Assembly: GCA_036279355.1 (NCBI GenBank)
Contig: DASUJH010000033.1
Location: 1-59,364 of the forward strand
Length of the DNA stretch: 59,364 nucleotides
Direction of reading: 5' to 3'
DNA from: Gemmatimonadales bacterium
Lineage (GTDB): Bacteria; Gemmatimonadota; Gemmatimonadetes; Gemmatimonadales; GWC2-71-9
The translations under genes were made by a program, and so were the position numbers. Shown one piece after another: positions 1 through 9,068 of this stretch. The number at the start of each line of letters is the position of its first letter. Position 1 is the first letter of the stretch. Under the pieces are notes generated by a model. That model saw nothing but the letters and a program-made list of their open reading frames with translations. It searched no databases and was not told where the DNA came from.

Positions 1-426
1 GCGCAACGGTCCTCTAACGATGCGCTGTTCATCGTGCCGCCGGGCATGGAAGGCTTCCGCGAGTACGCCCGCCGAAGCATCTACGTCGACTTCAAGCTCT
101 TTCCCGCCTCGACGGTGTCGGCCGTGCCCGAGTGGCGCGAGCGGCTCGATCTCATCTCCGCTCCGGACGGCGCGGCGCGCGCGGCAGCCGGTTGGCCCGC
201 GGTGCCGCTCTGGGACCGGAGCTACGCCAGTCGCAACACGCCTGCGCGCATCGCCGAGCTGCTGCGCACGACGGGCGCCGACTACTTCGTCTGGGACCGC
301 CGCGGGCTCGACGTGCCACCCTATGTGAGCCTGCCGCGGGACCCGGATCCGGCCGTCCACGTGGTGTACGCCAACGACCGCTTCGAGGTGTACGCACTCG
401 CCGGAGCAGCGCATGCGGCCCGCTGA
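1..426 (+). CDS. C-terminal end of an unidentified protein (partial)
   Basis: The reading frame is open to the left window edge, so only the last 141 codons are visible and the start is missing. The visible part runs from a stretch ending DALFIVPPGMEGFREYARR through YVDFKLFPAS to a final segment resembling a small alpha/beta soluble tail (DYFVWDRRGL, VVYANDRFEVYAL). The motif of a protected Phe/Arg/Asp patch followed by a short soluble tail resembles the C-terminal luminal or periplasmic tail of large multi-spanning membrane proteins, and such proteins follow downstream; this is inference only. Its stop overlaps the next gene by 14 nt, which suggests co-transcription. I cannot name the family. 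Confidence 0.6.
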   Translation, partial: AQRSSNDALFIVPPGMEGFREYARRSIYVDFKLFPASTVSAVPEWRERLDLISAPDGAARAAAGWPAVPLWDRSYASRNTPARIAELLRTTGADYFVWDRRGLDVPPYVSLPRDPDPAVHVVYANDRFEVYALAGAAHAAR

Positions 427-1591
427 CGTCGTCGGCCGCCTCGGCGAATCGGCGCTCGCGCTCGGCATGCTCTGCGGCGCGGGCTTCCTCGGGTTCCGCG
501 TGCTTCACCCGCCGGAGCCCTGGAGCACGCCCATCGTGCTGGTCGACAGCGTGGGCCCGCCGCCCGCGTCCCCGAGCGGGCTCTCGCCTTTGCCCGGTGC
601 GCCGCTCGCCTCGGCGCGGCTCGGATTCACCGGCGACCTGATGCAGCACCGGCTCCAGGCCGGCGACGATTTCACGCGCTCCTACGCCGCGCTGGCGCCG
701 CTCCTCCGCGGTTTCGACCTCACGGTGGGGAATCTGGAGTTTCCGGTGGACTCGGCCGCACCGGTGGGACCGGGGCCCAGGTCTGCCACCTTCAACGGCT
801 CGCCGGCGCACCTCGCGGCGCTCGCGGCCGCCGGGTTCGATCTCGTAAGCACGGCGAACAATCACGCATGGGACCAGGGACTCGGCGGCATCGACGCGAC
901 GGTCGCAGCGCTCACTGCCCGGGGTCTCACGCCGGTGGGCACCGGCGGCAGCGCGCGTGACTCGACCGCGCCCGTCGTGCGCGACGCGGGCGGCATCCGG
1001 GTCGCATTCCTTGCCTACACCTTCCCGCCGAACGCACGCACCGACCCATCCGGCGCGAGCGTGCCGCCGAGCCGCGAGGCGCCGGTCGCGACGCTCGTCT
1101 TCAACGACTGGACCGCGGAGTTCCGCACCGCGGGCGTCGCGCGCATTCGCGCGGACGTGGCGCGTGCGCGTGCAGCGGGCGCCGAGTTCGTGGTGGCGTT
1201 CGTGCATTGGGGACGCGAGTGGCACCTCGAGCCCGACGCCGACCAGCGCCGCGCCGCGCACGACCTCGTCGACGCGGGCGTCGATCTCGTGGTCGGCGCG
1301 CATCCGCACGTGCTGGAACCGCCCGAGCTGTATCGCGGACGGCTCATCGCCTACTCCCTCGGCGATTTCATCGCCGACTTCCATCCGCTCGCGGCGCGCA
1401 CGGGCGCTGTGCTGGCGGTCGACATTGCGAAGACCACGGATGGCGTCCGCGCCACGGGCTTCGCCTTTCACCCGACGCTCGTCGTCTCGCCCGGTCACAT
1501 CGTGACCCCCGTCCACGCGTCGGACCCGGGCGATGCGCGGGCCGCGTGGCGCTGGGCCCGCGCGCGGCTCGGCACGGCCGTGGCGCCCTGA
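413..1591 (+). CDS. CapA-family (PGA_cap) metallophosphatase-like protein
   Basis: The 392-residue product has a single N-terminal hydrophobic segment (about residues 10-28) and then a CapA/PGA_cap fold. The hallmarks are FTGDLMQHR, VGNLEFPV, STANNHAWDQG (the NNH/D motif), VVAFVHWGREW, DLVVGAHPHVLEP and YSLGDFIADF. The family has a calcineurin-like fold; members are tied to poly-gamma-glutamate or capsule synthesis and other envelope polymers, but the reaction is not settled for most of them. The N-terminal anchor places the domain outside the cytoplasm. It overlaps the upstream gene by 14 nt and lies ahead of two glycosyltransferases, so a role in surface polymer assembly is likely. The ATG at 413 is the only good start before the anchor. 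Confidence 0.85.
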   Translation: MRPADVVGRLGESALALGMLCGAGFLGFRVLHPPEPWSTPIVLVDSVGPPPASPSGLSPLPGAPLASARLGFTGDLMQHRLQAGDDFTRSYAALAPLLRGFDLTVGNLEFPVDSAAPVGPGPRSATFNGSPAHLAALAAAGFDLVSTANNHAWDQGLGGIDATVAALTARGLTPVGTGGSARDSTAPVVRDAGGIRVAFLAYTFPPNARTDPSGASVPPSREAPVATLVFNDWTAEFRTAGVARIRADVARARAAGAEFVVAFVHWGREWHLEPDADQRRAAHDLVDAGVDLVVGAHPHVLEPPELYRGRLIAYSLGDFIADFHPLAARTGAVLAVDIAKTTDGVRATGFAFHPTLVVSPGHIVTPVHASDPGDARAAWRWARARLGTAVAP

Positions 1592-1752
1592 AGCTTTCGG
1601 GCGGGCCGCCCGGCTGCCGCCGCCTTGCAACAACTGGTGCGCTGGTGGCACATTTTTGGCCGCCCGCGGCCGCGCGCGGCGTGCATCTGTGCGAGGCTCA
1701 TGCGGTTCGCGCCATTCGCCGCAGGGCACAGCGATTGCCCGCTCGGCGCGGC

Positions 1753-2529
1753 ATGGCCCCCGACATCGCAGTCTCGGTGGTCGTCCCCGCCTACAACGAG
1801 GAGGGACGGCTCGAGCCGACCGTACGCGAGATCGCGGAGTATTTCCGCGCGAGCGGCCGATCGATCGAGTGCATCGTAGTGGACGACGGCAGCCGCGACG
1901 GGACGAGCGGGGTCGCAGCCGCGCTGGCCGCTGAATTTCCCGAGGTGCGGCTCATTCGGCTGGCGGAGAACCGGGGCAAGGGTTACGCGGTGCGGAGTGG
2001 AATGGTGAACGCGCGCGGCGCGCTGGTGCTCTTCACCGACGCCGACGGTGCGACGCCCATCGCCGAGCTGGAGCGGCTGGAGGCGGCCGTGGCCGCGGGT
2101 GCCGACGTGGCGATCGGATCGCGCGGTCTCGCGGGTGCCGGCGTCACGGTGCGGGCCAGGACGTATCGGCGCTGGATCGGCCGCGCGTTTCATCTGCTGG
2201 TGCGGCTGCTCGCCACCGGTAAGTACGTGGACACGCAGTGCGGGTTCAAGCTGTTTCGTGGGGAGGTGGCGCACGATCTCTTCTCCCGCATGCGCACCGC
2301 CGGATTCGGCTTTGACGTGGAGCTGCTGGTGATGGCGGAGCAGCGGGGATACGCCGTGGCGGAGGTGCCGGTCAACTGGACCCACCGCGCGGGATCCAAG
2401 GTGAACCTGGCGTCTGATTGCCTGGCGATGGCGTGGGATGTGGCGCGGGTGCGCGCCCGCTGCCTCCGCGGCAACTATCGTACGCCGCACATCGCGCCGT
2501 GGGCGGGGCTCGCAGCCGGCCGCAGCTAG
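1753..2529 (+). CDS. Family 2 glycosyltransferase, dolichyl/polyprenyl-phosphate glucose or mannose synthase-like
   Basis: The 258-residue protein is a GT-A enzyme of family GT2. It opens with SVVVPAYNEEGRLEPT, has the nucleotide-binding VDDGSRDGTS, the RGKGYAVRSGM segment and the catalytic-metal DADGATPI (DxD-like), then CGFKLFRGEVA and GFGFDVELLVMAEQRGY. This order matches ALG5/DPM1-like synthases that move a sugar from an NDP-sugar to a polyprenyl phosphate on the cytoplasmic face. The product would be a donor for GT-C enzymes, and three GT-C-like proteins follow. The frame extends far upstream, but homology begins at the ATG at 1753. The 160-nt gap from the CapA gene has no clear promoter. 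Confidence 0.88.
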   Translation: MAPDIAVSVVVPAYNEEGRLEPTVREIAEYFRASGRSIECIVVDDGSRDGTSGVAAALAAEFPEVRLIRLAENRGKGYAVRSGMVNARGALVLFTDADGATPIAELERLEAAVAAGADVAIGSRGLAGAGVTVRARTYRRWIGRAFHLLVRLLATGKYVDTQCGFKLFRGEVAHDLFSRMRTAGFGFDVELLVMAEQRGYAVAEVPVNWTHRAGSKVNLASDCLAMAWDVARVRARCLRGNYRTPHIAPWAGLAAGRS

Positions 2530-2556
2530 GCACACGCCAAGATCGTGGAGGTGAGC

Positions 2557-3339
2557 GTGACGCGCCTGTCCGTAGTGATCCCGGTGTATAACGAGGCGCC
2601 GACCATCGATGCGCTGGTGCGGCGGGTGCGCGCCGTGCCGCTGCGGCTCGAGATCGTCGCGGTGGATGACGCGTCGCGCGACGGCTCCGACACCGCGCTC
2701 GCGCGGCTCCATGCCGAGGGGCTGGTCGACGTGGTGCTGCGCCACGCGAAGAACCGCGGCAAGGGTGCCGCGATCCGCAGCGGCATCGCGGCCGCGACCG
2801 GCGACGTGATCGTGGTGCAGGATGCCGACCTGGAGTACGACCCGGCCGAGCTGCCGCGCCTGCTCGAGCCGATCGAGCGCGGCCGGGCCGACGCCGTATT
2901 CGGCTCGCGCTTTCTGGGCGGCGATCACCGGGTGCTCTACTTCTGGCACTCGGTGGGCAACTCGGTTCTCACCCTCCTGTCGAACATGTTGACCGATCTC
3001 AACCTGACCGACATGGAGACCTGCTACAAGATGGTGCGCGCGCCGCTGATGAAGTCGCTCGCGCTCACGAGCGATCGGTTCGGTTTCGAGCCGGAGCTCA
3101 CGGCGCGGCTGGCGCAGGCGCGGGCGCGGGTGTGGGAGGTGTCGATCTCGTACTCCGGCCGCACGTATGCGGAGGGGAAGAAGATCGGGTGGCGCGACGG
3201 GGTCGCCGCGGTGTGGCACATCGTGCGATTCAATTTCTTTCCGCCGCGCGCAGCCGCGCCCGCGCAGGCACCGCTTCCCGCCGGATCGGGGTCGCCGGCC
3301 CTCCGCGAGCAGACGCTCGAGCGCACGGCGCGCTCCTGA
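2557..3339 (+). CDS. Family 2 glycosyltransferase, polyprenyl-phosphate sugar synthase-like
   Basis: The product of about 260 residues is a second GT2 enzyme, distinct from its upstream neighbour. Its motifs are [49 protein letters not shown] (the DxD), a FGSRFLGG turn and [13 protein letters not shown] followed by [13 protein letters not shown], typical of bacterial DPM1-like proteins. I chose the GTG at 2557 because a GGAGG Shine-Dalgarno sequence (2547-2551) stands 5 nt ahead; a GTG at 2545 is the alternative. The last 30 residues ([11 protein letters not shown]) are low-complexity and probably disordered. The gene lies 27 nt after the previous GT2 gene and 5 nt before a GT-C-like membrane protein, so all three are likely in one operon. 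Confidence 0.88.
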   Translation: MTRLSVVIPVYNEAPTIDALVRRVRAVPLRLEIVAVDDASRDGSDTALARLHAEGLVDVVLRHAKNRGKGAAIRSGIAAATGDVIVVQDADLEYDPAELPRLLEPIERGRADAVFGSRFLGGDHRVLYFWHSVGNSVLTLLSNMLTDLNLTDMETCYKMVRAPLMKSLALTSDRFGFEPELTARLAQARARVWEVSISYSGRTYAEGKKIGWRDGVAAVWHIVRFNFFPPRAAAPAQAPLPAGSGSPALREQTLERTARS

Positions 3340-3344
3340 GCGCA

Positions 3345-5045
3345 ATGCGGCGCCCGCTCGGGCCGGGGACGGCGGCGGGGCTGGTCATCGCGTTCGGGGT
3401 GGCGCTCAGGGTCGGGTATTTCGTGCAGCGCCCGTCGCTCTGGGGCGATGAGGCGATGCTCGCGCTCAATATTGGCGGGCGCTCGTTCGGCCGGTTGCTC
3501 TCACCACTGGATTACGCCCAGATCGCCTCGTTTCCCTTCCTCTGGCTCGAGCGTGCGGCGTTTCTCACGCTTGGCGCCAACGAGTACGCGCTGCGGCTAT
3601 GGCCCCTCATCGCGGGTTGCGTGCTGCTGGTGTTGGTCTATCGCCTCGCTGTGCAGATCGTGCCGGCCGGTGCCGCGGTGCTCGCCACCGCGATCGCCGC
3701 GACGGCGTACCCGCTGATCCGCTACTCGGGCGAGGTCAAACCGTACACGCTTGATGCGTGCGTGAGCGCCGTGGTATTGCTCTGCGCGCTGGCCGTGCTC
3801 CGCGAGCCGGACGTGCGGCGCGGCTGGGTACGCTTGGGCGCCATCGGCACTATCGGGATCATCGGCTCACTGTCCGCAGTGTTCACCTGCGCCGCGGCAC
3901 TTGTCACACTCGCCGCGATAGTTTGGACCCGCCGATCCCGCGACGGCATCAGCCGGGTGGCCATGCTCGCGATCACGTGGCTGGTCGCGTTCGCCGGCGC
4001 CTACCGGCTGGCGTTGACCTCGCCCGCCACCGCCGCATACATGCAGCGCTTCTGGGAGGCGGCGTTCCTCCGCCCGGGGACACCGCACTTGAGCCGACGC
4101 GTGGTCCTCGGCTTGGGCGAGTTGGCGTGCAGTGTGAACTGCTGGGGCGGCATCTTCGATCGATTGTGGCTGGTCGCGGGGCTCACCGCTGCTGGGTCGA
4201 CCTGGGTCGCGCTCCGCCGAGGGAGAGCGACCGCGCTCCTGCTGCTCGCTACGCTGACGGCGCCGTTCGGCGCGTCAGTGGCGGGCGAATACCCGATCGC
4301 GGTGCGGTTGCTGCTCTTCACTACGCCCGCGCTCGCCGTGCTGTGCGCCGCCGGCGTATGGTGGGCGGGAACTGCCGTATCGCGCTCGCAGCCGGCTGCC
4401 GGTGCGGCCTTGCTCGGCGTGTTGTTCGTCGGGTCCGCCGCGATCCCGGCGTGGGCTTGGGTCACCGTGCAGTCCCCGATCGAGCCGAGCAAACGGGAGG
4501 AAATCCGGCCCCTGGTCAAAGAGCTCGCTGAACGCGGAGCGCCGGGCGAACCGGTTTACATCTTTGCCCGGACGATCCCCGGCTGGACGTTCTATACGAC
4601 CGATTGGCGCTGGCCCGATCCCAACCAGCTCCGCTGGACCGCGAAGGTGGCTGGACTCGGCGGCCCATCATTTAATAACGGCGCTGCCCGGGGTCGCCGC
4701 TCTCCGGCAATGGCTACCGTTCCCGACTTTAGCTGGCGCCGACACCGCATCGTCATCGGCACATCGACGGGTGCCCAGGCTCGGGCGTGGCTCGGATTCG
4801 TTCCCACTTTCCCCGATACCGGATGGGCCGAGACCGAAGCTGAACGCCTCCATGCGGCGGCGCATGCCCGTGCTTGGGTCCTTCTCAGCGGGTACGCACA
4901 CACTCAGCTCGACGAGTCCGCCCCGTTGCTCGAGGCCATCCGGCGAACCGGTGGCACGGTACATATTGTGTCGGCTAGTTCAGGCGCCGAGCTTCTCTCC
5001 ATCGACTATCCGCAGCCCCCTGCAATTGTCGCCGGTCCCCCATGA
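3345..5045 (+). CDS. GT-C-like (PMT/GT39-type) multi-spanning membrane glycosyltransferase
   Basis: The 566-residue protein has about ten hydrophobic segments in its first 370 residues and then a soluble C-terminal domain. The first extracytoplasmic loop carries WGDEAMLALN, the Asp-Glu pair expected of GT-C glycosyltransferases using polyprenyl-phosphate sugars (PMT_2 class), and later SGEVKPYTLDA. The soluble part contains YFARTIPGWTFYTTDW-like segments and RLHAAAHARAWVLLSGYAH. The sequence fits GT-C architecture; sugar and acceptor are unknown. The ATG at 3345 is preceded by the GT2 stop at 3339, and the stop overlaps the next gene by 4 nt (ATGA). It is clearly paralogous to that next protein. 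Confidence 0.75.
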   Translation: MRRPLGPGTAAGLVIAFGVALRVGYFVQRPSLWGDEAMLALNIGGRSFGRLLSPLDYAQIASFPFLWLERAAFLTLGANEYALRLWPLIAGCVLLVLVYRLAVQIVPAGAAVLATAIAATAYPLIRYSGEVKPYTLDACVSAVVLLCALAVLREPDVRRGWVRLGAIGTIGIIGSLSAVFTCAAALVTLAAIVWTRRSRDGISRVAMLAITWLVAFAGAYRLALTSPATAAYMQRFWEAAFLRPGTPHLSRRVVLGLGELACSVNCWGGIFDRLWLVAGLTAAGSTWVALRRGRATALLLLATLTAPFGASVAGEYPIAVRLLLFTTPALAVLCAAGVWWAGTAVSRSQPAAGAALLGVLFVGSAAIPAWAWVTVQSPIEPSKREEIRPLVKELAERGAPGEPVYIFARTIPGWTFYTTDWRWPDPNQLRWTAKVAGLGGPSFNNGAARGRRSPAMATVPDFSWRRHRIVIGTSTGAQARAWLGFVPTFPDTGWAETEAERLHAAAHARAWVLLSGYAHTQLDESAPLLEAIRRTGGTVHIVSASSGAELLSIDYPQPPAIVAGPP

Positions 5046-6769
5046 CCTCAGCAGCGATGCGGCCCCTCCGGGGAACGCCCGCAACGGCCGCAGCCGGCAT
5101 CACCGCCGGGAGCGCCGTTGTCGCGCTGCTCGTGCTCGGCGCCGCCGTCCGCCTGGCCGCGTATCTCCGCCGGCCGGCACTTTGGGGCGACGAAGCGATG
5201 CTCGCGCTCAACGTGGCGCAGCGCTCGCTCGCCGGCCTCACGCACCCGCTCGACTACGCGCAGATCGCCACGGTGCCGTTCCTGTGGGGCGAGCGGCTCG
5301 CCGTGACGCTCGGCGGCGTGACGGAGTACAGCCTGCGAATCGTGCCGCTCCTGGCCGGTCTCGCACTGCTGCCGCTCGCGTGGGGCGCCGGACGCCGCCT
5401 GCTCGGCCCCCTGGGCGCCGTGGCGTTCGTCGGCCTGCTCGCCACCTCGATCCCGCTGCTGCGCTACTCTGGGGAGCTCAAGCCCTACAGCCTGGACGCA
5501 CTCGTGGCGCTCGGCTTCCTCTGGTACCTGCTCGAGCGCCGCGGCGAATTGCGCCAGGGCCGCGGCTGGCTTCGGCTCGGGCTCGCGGGCGCCGCCGCCA
5601 TCGTGCTCTCGCTCCCCGCCGCGTTCGTCACCGGCGCCGCGGGGGCCGCGCTCGCATGGGACGCTCTCGACCGCTCCCTTCCGCCGGCGCGCCGGCGCGC
5701 GCTGCTCGGGCGCCTCGCGCTTGCGGGCCTTGCCTGGGCCGCGCTCTTCGCGGTCCTCTACGCGGTGTGCTACCGCGCGGTGGCGTCGAGCGAGTACATG
5801 CGGCAGTACTGGCACGCGGCCTTCCTCGTGCCGAGCACGCCGGATCTCGCCGGTCGGATCGGTCGGGCCTGGGAGGAAACGGCGCTCGGCGTCTTCGCCC
5901 TGGCGTTTACGGGCGACGGCGCCGTCGTGCTGGCGGTGGCAGCGCTCGGCGCCGCGGCGTTCGCGCGTCGCATGGGGCGGCCTGCGGCACTCGTAATCAC
6001 CGGCCCCATCGTCGCCGCCTTTGCAGCGAGCGCGCTCGGGCGTTATCCGGTGTCGACACGCACCATGCTCTTCACGGCGCCCTTGCTTGGCCTGCTTGTC
6101 GCGGCCGGTCTGGAGGAGGCCGCAGCCTGGCTCGCTGCGCGGAGGCCCTGGTTTCGGCCGAGATGGCTCATCGGCGCCGCCCTCGTGCCTGGCATCGTAC
6201 TGGTCACCGGACTCTCGATCCGCCCCTCGGGCGGTGAGGATGTGCGAACGCTCGCGCGCGTGCTGGACCGCCGCGCAGCGCCTCACGACCCGGTGTACGT
6301 CTTTCACCGCGCCACGCCGGCGTGGACCTACTACACGACCGGTTGGGATAGCCCCGACTGGAACCGGCTGCGCTGGACCGCGGAGATCGCGAGCCCCGGC
6401 GGCGCCGGGTTCGTAAATGCGCCGAGCCGCGGAGCGCGGCCGGTCGGAGAGGGGCGAGAGCTCACCTACACCGTCGGTCGCAGGCTGCATCTCTATGGCG
6501 TTGCATGCGGCGTGCAGGCCGCGCAATGGGCTGGGTTCACGCCGACCGCGCCGGATGCCGGCTGGGCCGAAAACGAAGCCGACCGCATGCGTGCGGTGGC
6601 TCGTCCCGTCGTCTGGATCGTGCTCGCGGATCATGCGCATCCGACGGCGCACGAAGGCGACGTACTGCTGGCAGCGGTCGAGCGGGCCGGGGCGCGGGTG
6701 ATCCTGGCCGACAGTCTCGAGTACTCGGCGCTCTATCGTGCGGAATTCGCCGCGGGTTCGACACCGTGA
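5042..6769 (+). CDS. GT-C-like membrane glycosyltransferase, paralogue of the upstream gene
   Basis: The 575-residue protein repeats the plan of its neighbour: LWGDEAMLALNVAQRS, PLDYAQIATVPFLWGERL, RYSGELKPYSLDALVAL and, in the soluble tail, PAWTYYTTGWDSPDWNRLRW and AGWAENEADRMRAVARPVVW. About ten membrane spans lie between residues 15 and 390. Tandem duplication followed by divergence explains the pair, and the two probably act on different positions or sugars of the same glycan. Start and stop overlap the flanking genes by 4 nt each (ATGA and GTGA), showing tight translational coupling. No other enzymatic motif is visible. Confidence 0.75.
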   Translation: MTSAAMRPLRGTPATAAAGITAGSAVVALLVLGAAVRLAAYLRRPALWGDEAMLALNVAQRSLAGLTHPLDYAQIATVPFLWGERLAVTLGGVTEYSLRIVPLLAGLALLPLAWGAGRRLLGPLGAVAFVGLLATSIPLLRYSGELKPYSLDALVALGFLWYLLERRGELRQGRGWLRLGLAGAAAIVLSLPAAFVTGAAGAALAWDALDRSLPPARRRALLGRLALAGLAWAALFAVLYAVCYRAVASSEYMRQYWHAAFLVPSTPDLAGRIGRAWEETALGVFALAFTGDGAVVLAVAALGAAAFARRMGRPAALVITGPIVAAFAASALGRYPVSTRTMLFTAPLLGLLVAAGLEEAAAWLAARRPWFRPRWLIGAALVPGIVLVTGLSIRPSGGEDVRTLARVLDRRAAPHDPVYVFHRATPAWTYYTTGWDSPDWNRLRWTAEIASPGGAGFVNAPSRGARPVGEGRELTYTVGRRLHLYGVACGVQAAQWAGFTPTAPDAGWAENEADRMRAVARPVVWIVLADHAHPTAHEGDVLLAAVERAGARVILADSLEYSALYRAEFAAGSTP

Positions 6770-8316
6770 AGCAGCACGCCCAGCCGGCGAAGGCAGTCCG
6801 ATATGGGTGGGCGATCTGGGCGGCGCCGATCGTGGCACTCGGCCTCGCCTCCGAGCTAGCGCGGCCAGCCAACTGGGACGTCGCCTGGCTGGTGTACGTC
6901 GCGCAGGAGCTCACCCGCGGCGCCCACCTCTACACCGATCTCGCCGAAATCAATCCGCCGCTCGCCGTGTGGCTCGATTTTCCGGCCGCGCTGGCCGAGC
7001 GGTGGCTCGGCGTGCCGGCGCTGCTCGCGAACCGCATCGGCGTCGCGTGCATCTGTGTGCTGGCGCTCGCGCTCTGGCAGGCGCTGCGGCCGAGCATGGC
7101 GGCCGATCGTGCTTGGCGCCGGAATGCGGCGGCGATGCTGCTTGCGGCGCTCCTCTTTCTCTGGACCCGGGCCCACTTCGGCCAACGCGAGCATCTCGCC
7201 TTCGCGCTCGTGCTGCCCGCGTCGGCGGCCGTGGCGCGGCGCCGCGACGGGCCGAGTGCACCGCGCGCACTGCGACATGCGGCCGGTCTCCTGGCCGCGG
7301 TCGGCATTGCGCTCAAGCCATACGTCGCGCTGGTGTGGGCGGCGCTCGCGCTGCTTTCGTGGCGCTGGACGGCGGGCAAGCGCGAGCGGCTCGGGCCCGA
7401 GCTGTTCTGGACGCCGGCCTTCGCCGCGATTTACATCGCGGCGTTCGCGTTCCTCGGCCTCCCCGCGTATCTCGACCTGGTGCACCGCCTCGGCGGGACC
7501 TACTGGGGATGGGAGCATCGGTCGCTCTCGCGGTTGTTCGCCGAAGGTCCCGAGCTGGTGTTCGCGTGTCTCGCATTGCTCGCCTACGCCGCCGCGCGAA
7601 ACAATGTCGCTCGCACCGGCCTCACCGACGCCACCGCGGCGGTCACCGCGGGCTTCTTCGCCGCTGCACTCGTGCAGGCCAAGGGCTTCAACTACCACTA
7701 TTACCCGGTAAGCGCGGGCGCCACGTTGCTGCTGGGCTTCGTCGCGCTCGATCCGCGCCGGGCCGCCCGATTGAGCGGGTGCGTCGCGGTTGCGGTGGCG
7801 CGAGTCGGCGCCGTGGTGGTACCCGCGTCCGCCGCGGTGTGGGCTATCGCAGGCATGACAACCCCGCATCCGATGGCGGAGGAGATCGCCGCACTCGCCC
7901 CGACGCTGCGGGCGTACGCGGCCGACGGACCGGTACTCCGGCTCTCAGGGCGGTTCAATTTTCCGCTCGTGAACGAGAGCGGCGCCCGATGGGCCTCGCG
8001 CTTCCCGATGCTCTGGTTCGTGCAGGCCCTCTATCCCGATGCCGTGCACTCCGGCCGGCCGCCGGTGTTTCGGCCGGCTGCCACATTGCCTGCCGCGGAG
8101 CGCTACTGCATTCAGGCGGTCGTGAGCGACTGGGCGCGCTACCGGCCGGGCATCGTGCTGGTGCCCACGCCGATGCCGGGGCGCGAAGAGAACGGCCATT
8201 CCCCGTACGACTACCTTGCATTCCTCGCTCGCGACCCCCGATTTCCGGCGCTCATCGCGCGGTATCGCCGCGGCGCGGACGTCGCGGGGTACCGCGTCTA
8301 TGTCCGGGGCACCTGA
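6766..8316 (+). CDS. GT-C-like multi-spanning membrane protein
   Basis: The protein of about 516 residues starts at a GTG overlapping the previous stop (GTGA). It has many membrane spans, with ANWDVAWLVYVAQELTRGAHLYTDLAEINPPL in its first outer loop, here split by charged residues (WDVAW, DLAEINPP) typical of GT-C enzymes that lack the WGDE form. Then follow a TRAHFGQREHLAF segment, a KPYVALVWAALAL span and an NYHYYPVSAG loop. The soluble C-terminus (residues 400-516) carries RFNFPLVNESGARWASRFPMLW. I read it as a third glycosyltransferase or O-antigen/arabinofuranosyl-type enzyme of the same pathway; this assignment is inference from fold and context. Confidence 0.7.
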   Translation: MKQHAQPAKAVRYGWAIWAAPIVALGLASELARPANWDVAWLVYVAQELTRGAHLYTDLAEINPPLAVWLDFPAALAERWLGVPALLANRIGVACICVLALALWQALRPSMAADRAWRRNAAAMLLAALLFLWTRAHFGQREHLAFALVLPASAAVARRRDGPSAPRALRHAAGLLAAVGIALKPYVALVWAALALLSWRWTAGKRERLGPELFWTPAFAAIYIAAFAFLGLPAYLDLVHRLGGTYWGWEHRSLSRLFAEGPELVFACLALLAYAAARNNVARTGLTDATAAVTAGFFAAALVQAKGFNYHYYPVSAGATLLLGFVALDPRRAARLSGCVAVAVARVGAVVVPASAAVWAIAGMTTPHPMAEEIAALAPTLRAYAADGPVLRLSGRFNFPLVNESGARWASRFPMLWFVQALYPDAVHSGRPPVFRPAATLPAAERYCIQAVVSDWARYRPGIVLVPTPMPGREENGHSPYDYLAFLARDPRFPALIARYRRGADVAGYRVYVRGT

Positions 8317-8327
8317 GGCGCATCGGC

Positions 8328-9068
8328 GTGGAAACCACCGAGTATCTGCGCATGCACGAGGTCGAGCAGACCCACGCCTGGTTCGTGGCTCGGCGCCGCG
8401 CGTTGCTGCGCGCCGCCGCGCGCGCGGCGCCGAACGGTATCGCGCCGCGTCGGGTGCTCGATCTCGGTTCCGGTACCGGCGCGAATACCGCCGCGCTCGC
8501 GGCGCTCGGCAGCGTCGTGAGCCTCGAGCCCAGCGCGGTCGCGGTCGAGCTCGCCGCGCGGAGCGGCGCGGCGGAGTGCTGCCGCGCAAGCGGCACCGCC
8601 ATCCCCCTCGCCGGCGGCGCATTCGATCTGGTGGTGGCCTCGGACGTACTGGAGCACATCGACGACGATCGTGCGGCGGTGCGGGAGGTGGCGCGGGTGC
8701 TCAAGCCCGGCGGTGCGCTGGTATTCACGGTCCCCGCGCACCCCTGGCTCTCCGGGCCGCACGATCGCGCGCTGCATCACTTCCGCCGCTACACCCGGTC
8801 CGCGGTGCGGTCGCTTATGGCGACCGGAGGGCTACGCCTCGTCCGCCTCTCGTACTGGAATGCCGCGCTCTTTCCGATGGTTTGCGCGCGGCGGTTGGTG
8901 CAGCGGTTGCGCCCCGGAAACGGGCGGAGTCAATCCGATCTCAGAATGTACAGCCCGCCCGTGAACGCGATCCTCACGGCCATCCTGAGCGCCGAAAGCA
9001 GCCTCGCCAACGGCATCGGCCTGCCGTGGGGCCTGTCGCTGCTCGGCGTTGCCGAGCGGCCGAAGTGA
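8328..9068 (+). CDS. Class I SAM-dependent methyltransferase
   Basis: The 246-residue protein is a Methyltransf_11-type enzyme. Motif I is VLDLGSGTGANTAAL, motif II begins VVSLEPS, and the post-motif region SDVLEHIDDDRAAVREVARV then LKPGGALVFTVPAH matches UbiE/Tam-like and LPS/glycolipid methyltransferases. The family transfers a methyl group from S-adenosylmethionine, and here the substrate may be a sugar or lipid made by the preceding genes. It follows the GT-C gene by 11 nt. The GTG at 8328 is the only start near the first conserved residues. Its last 237 nt are overlapped on the opposite strand by the read-through end of the next gene. Confidence 0.85.
   Translation: METTEYLRMHEVEQTHAWFVARRRALLRAAARAAPNGIAPRRVLDLGSGTGANTAALAALGSVVSLEPSAVAVELAARSGAAECCRASGTAIPLAGGAFDLVVASDVLEHIDDDRAAVREVARVLKPGGALVFTVPAHPWLSGPHDRALHHFRRYTRSAVRSLMATGGLRLVRLSYWNAALFPMVCARRLVQRLRPGNGRSQSDLRMYSPPVNAILTAILSAESSLANGIGLPWGLSLLGVAERPK

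Noticed and set aside
1646-1660. Second sigma-54-like site (TGGCAC then TGGC) before the first GT2 gene
   Set aside because: The -12 part reads TGGC rather than TTGC and the region has no other support.
152-1729. Long minus-strand frames opposite the CapA and glycosyltransferase genes
   Set aside because: They are Arg/Ala-rich with no recognisable domain and mirror the real genes; in DNA of this GC content such open antisense frames are common.
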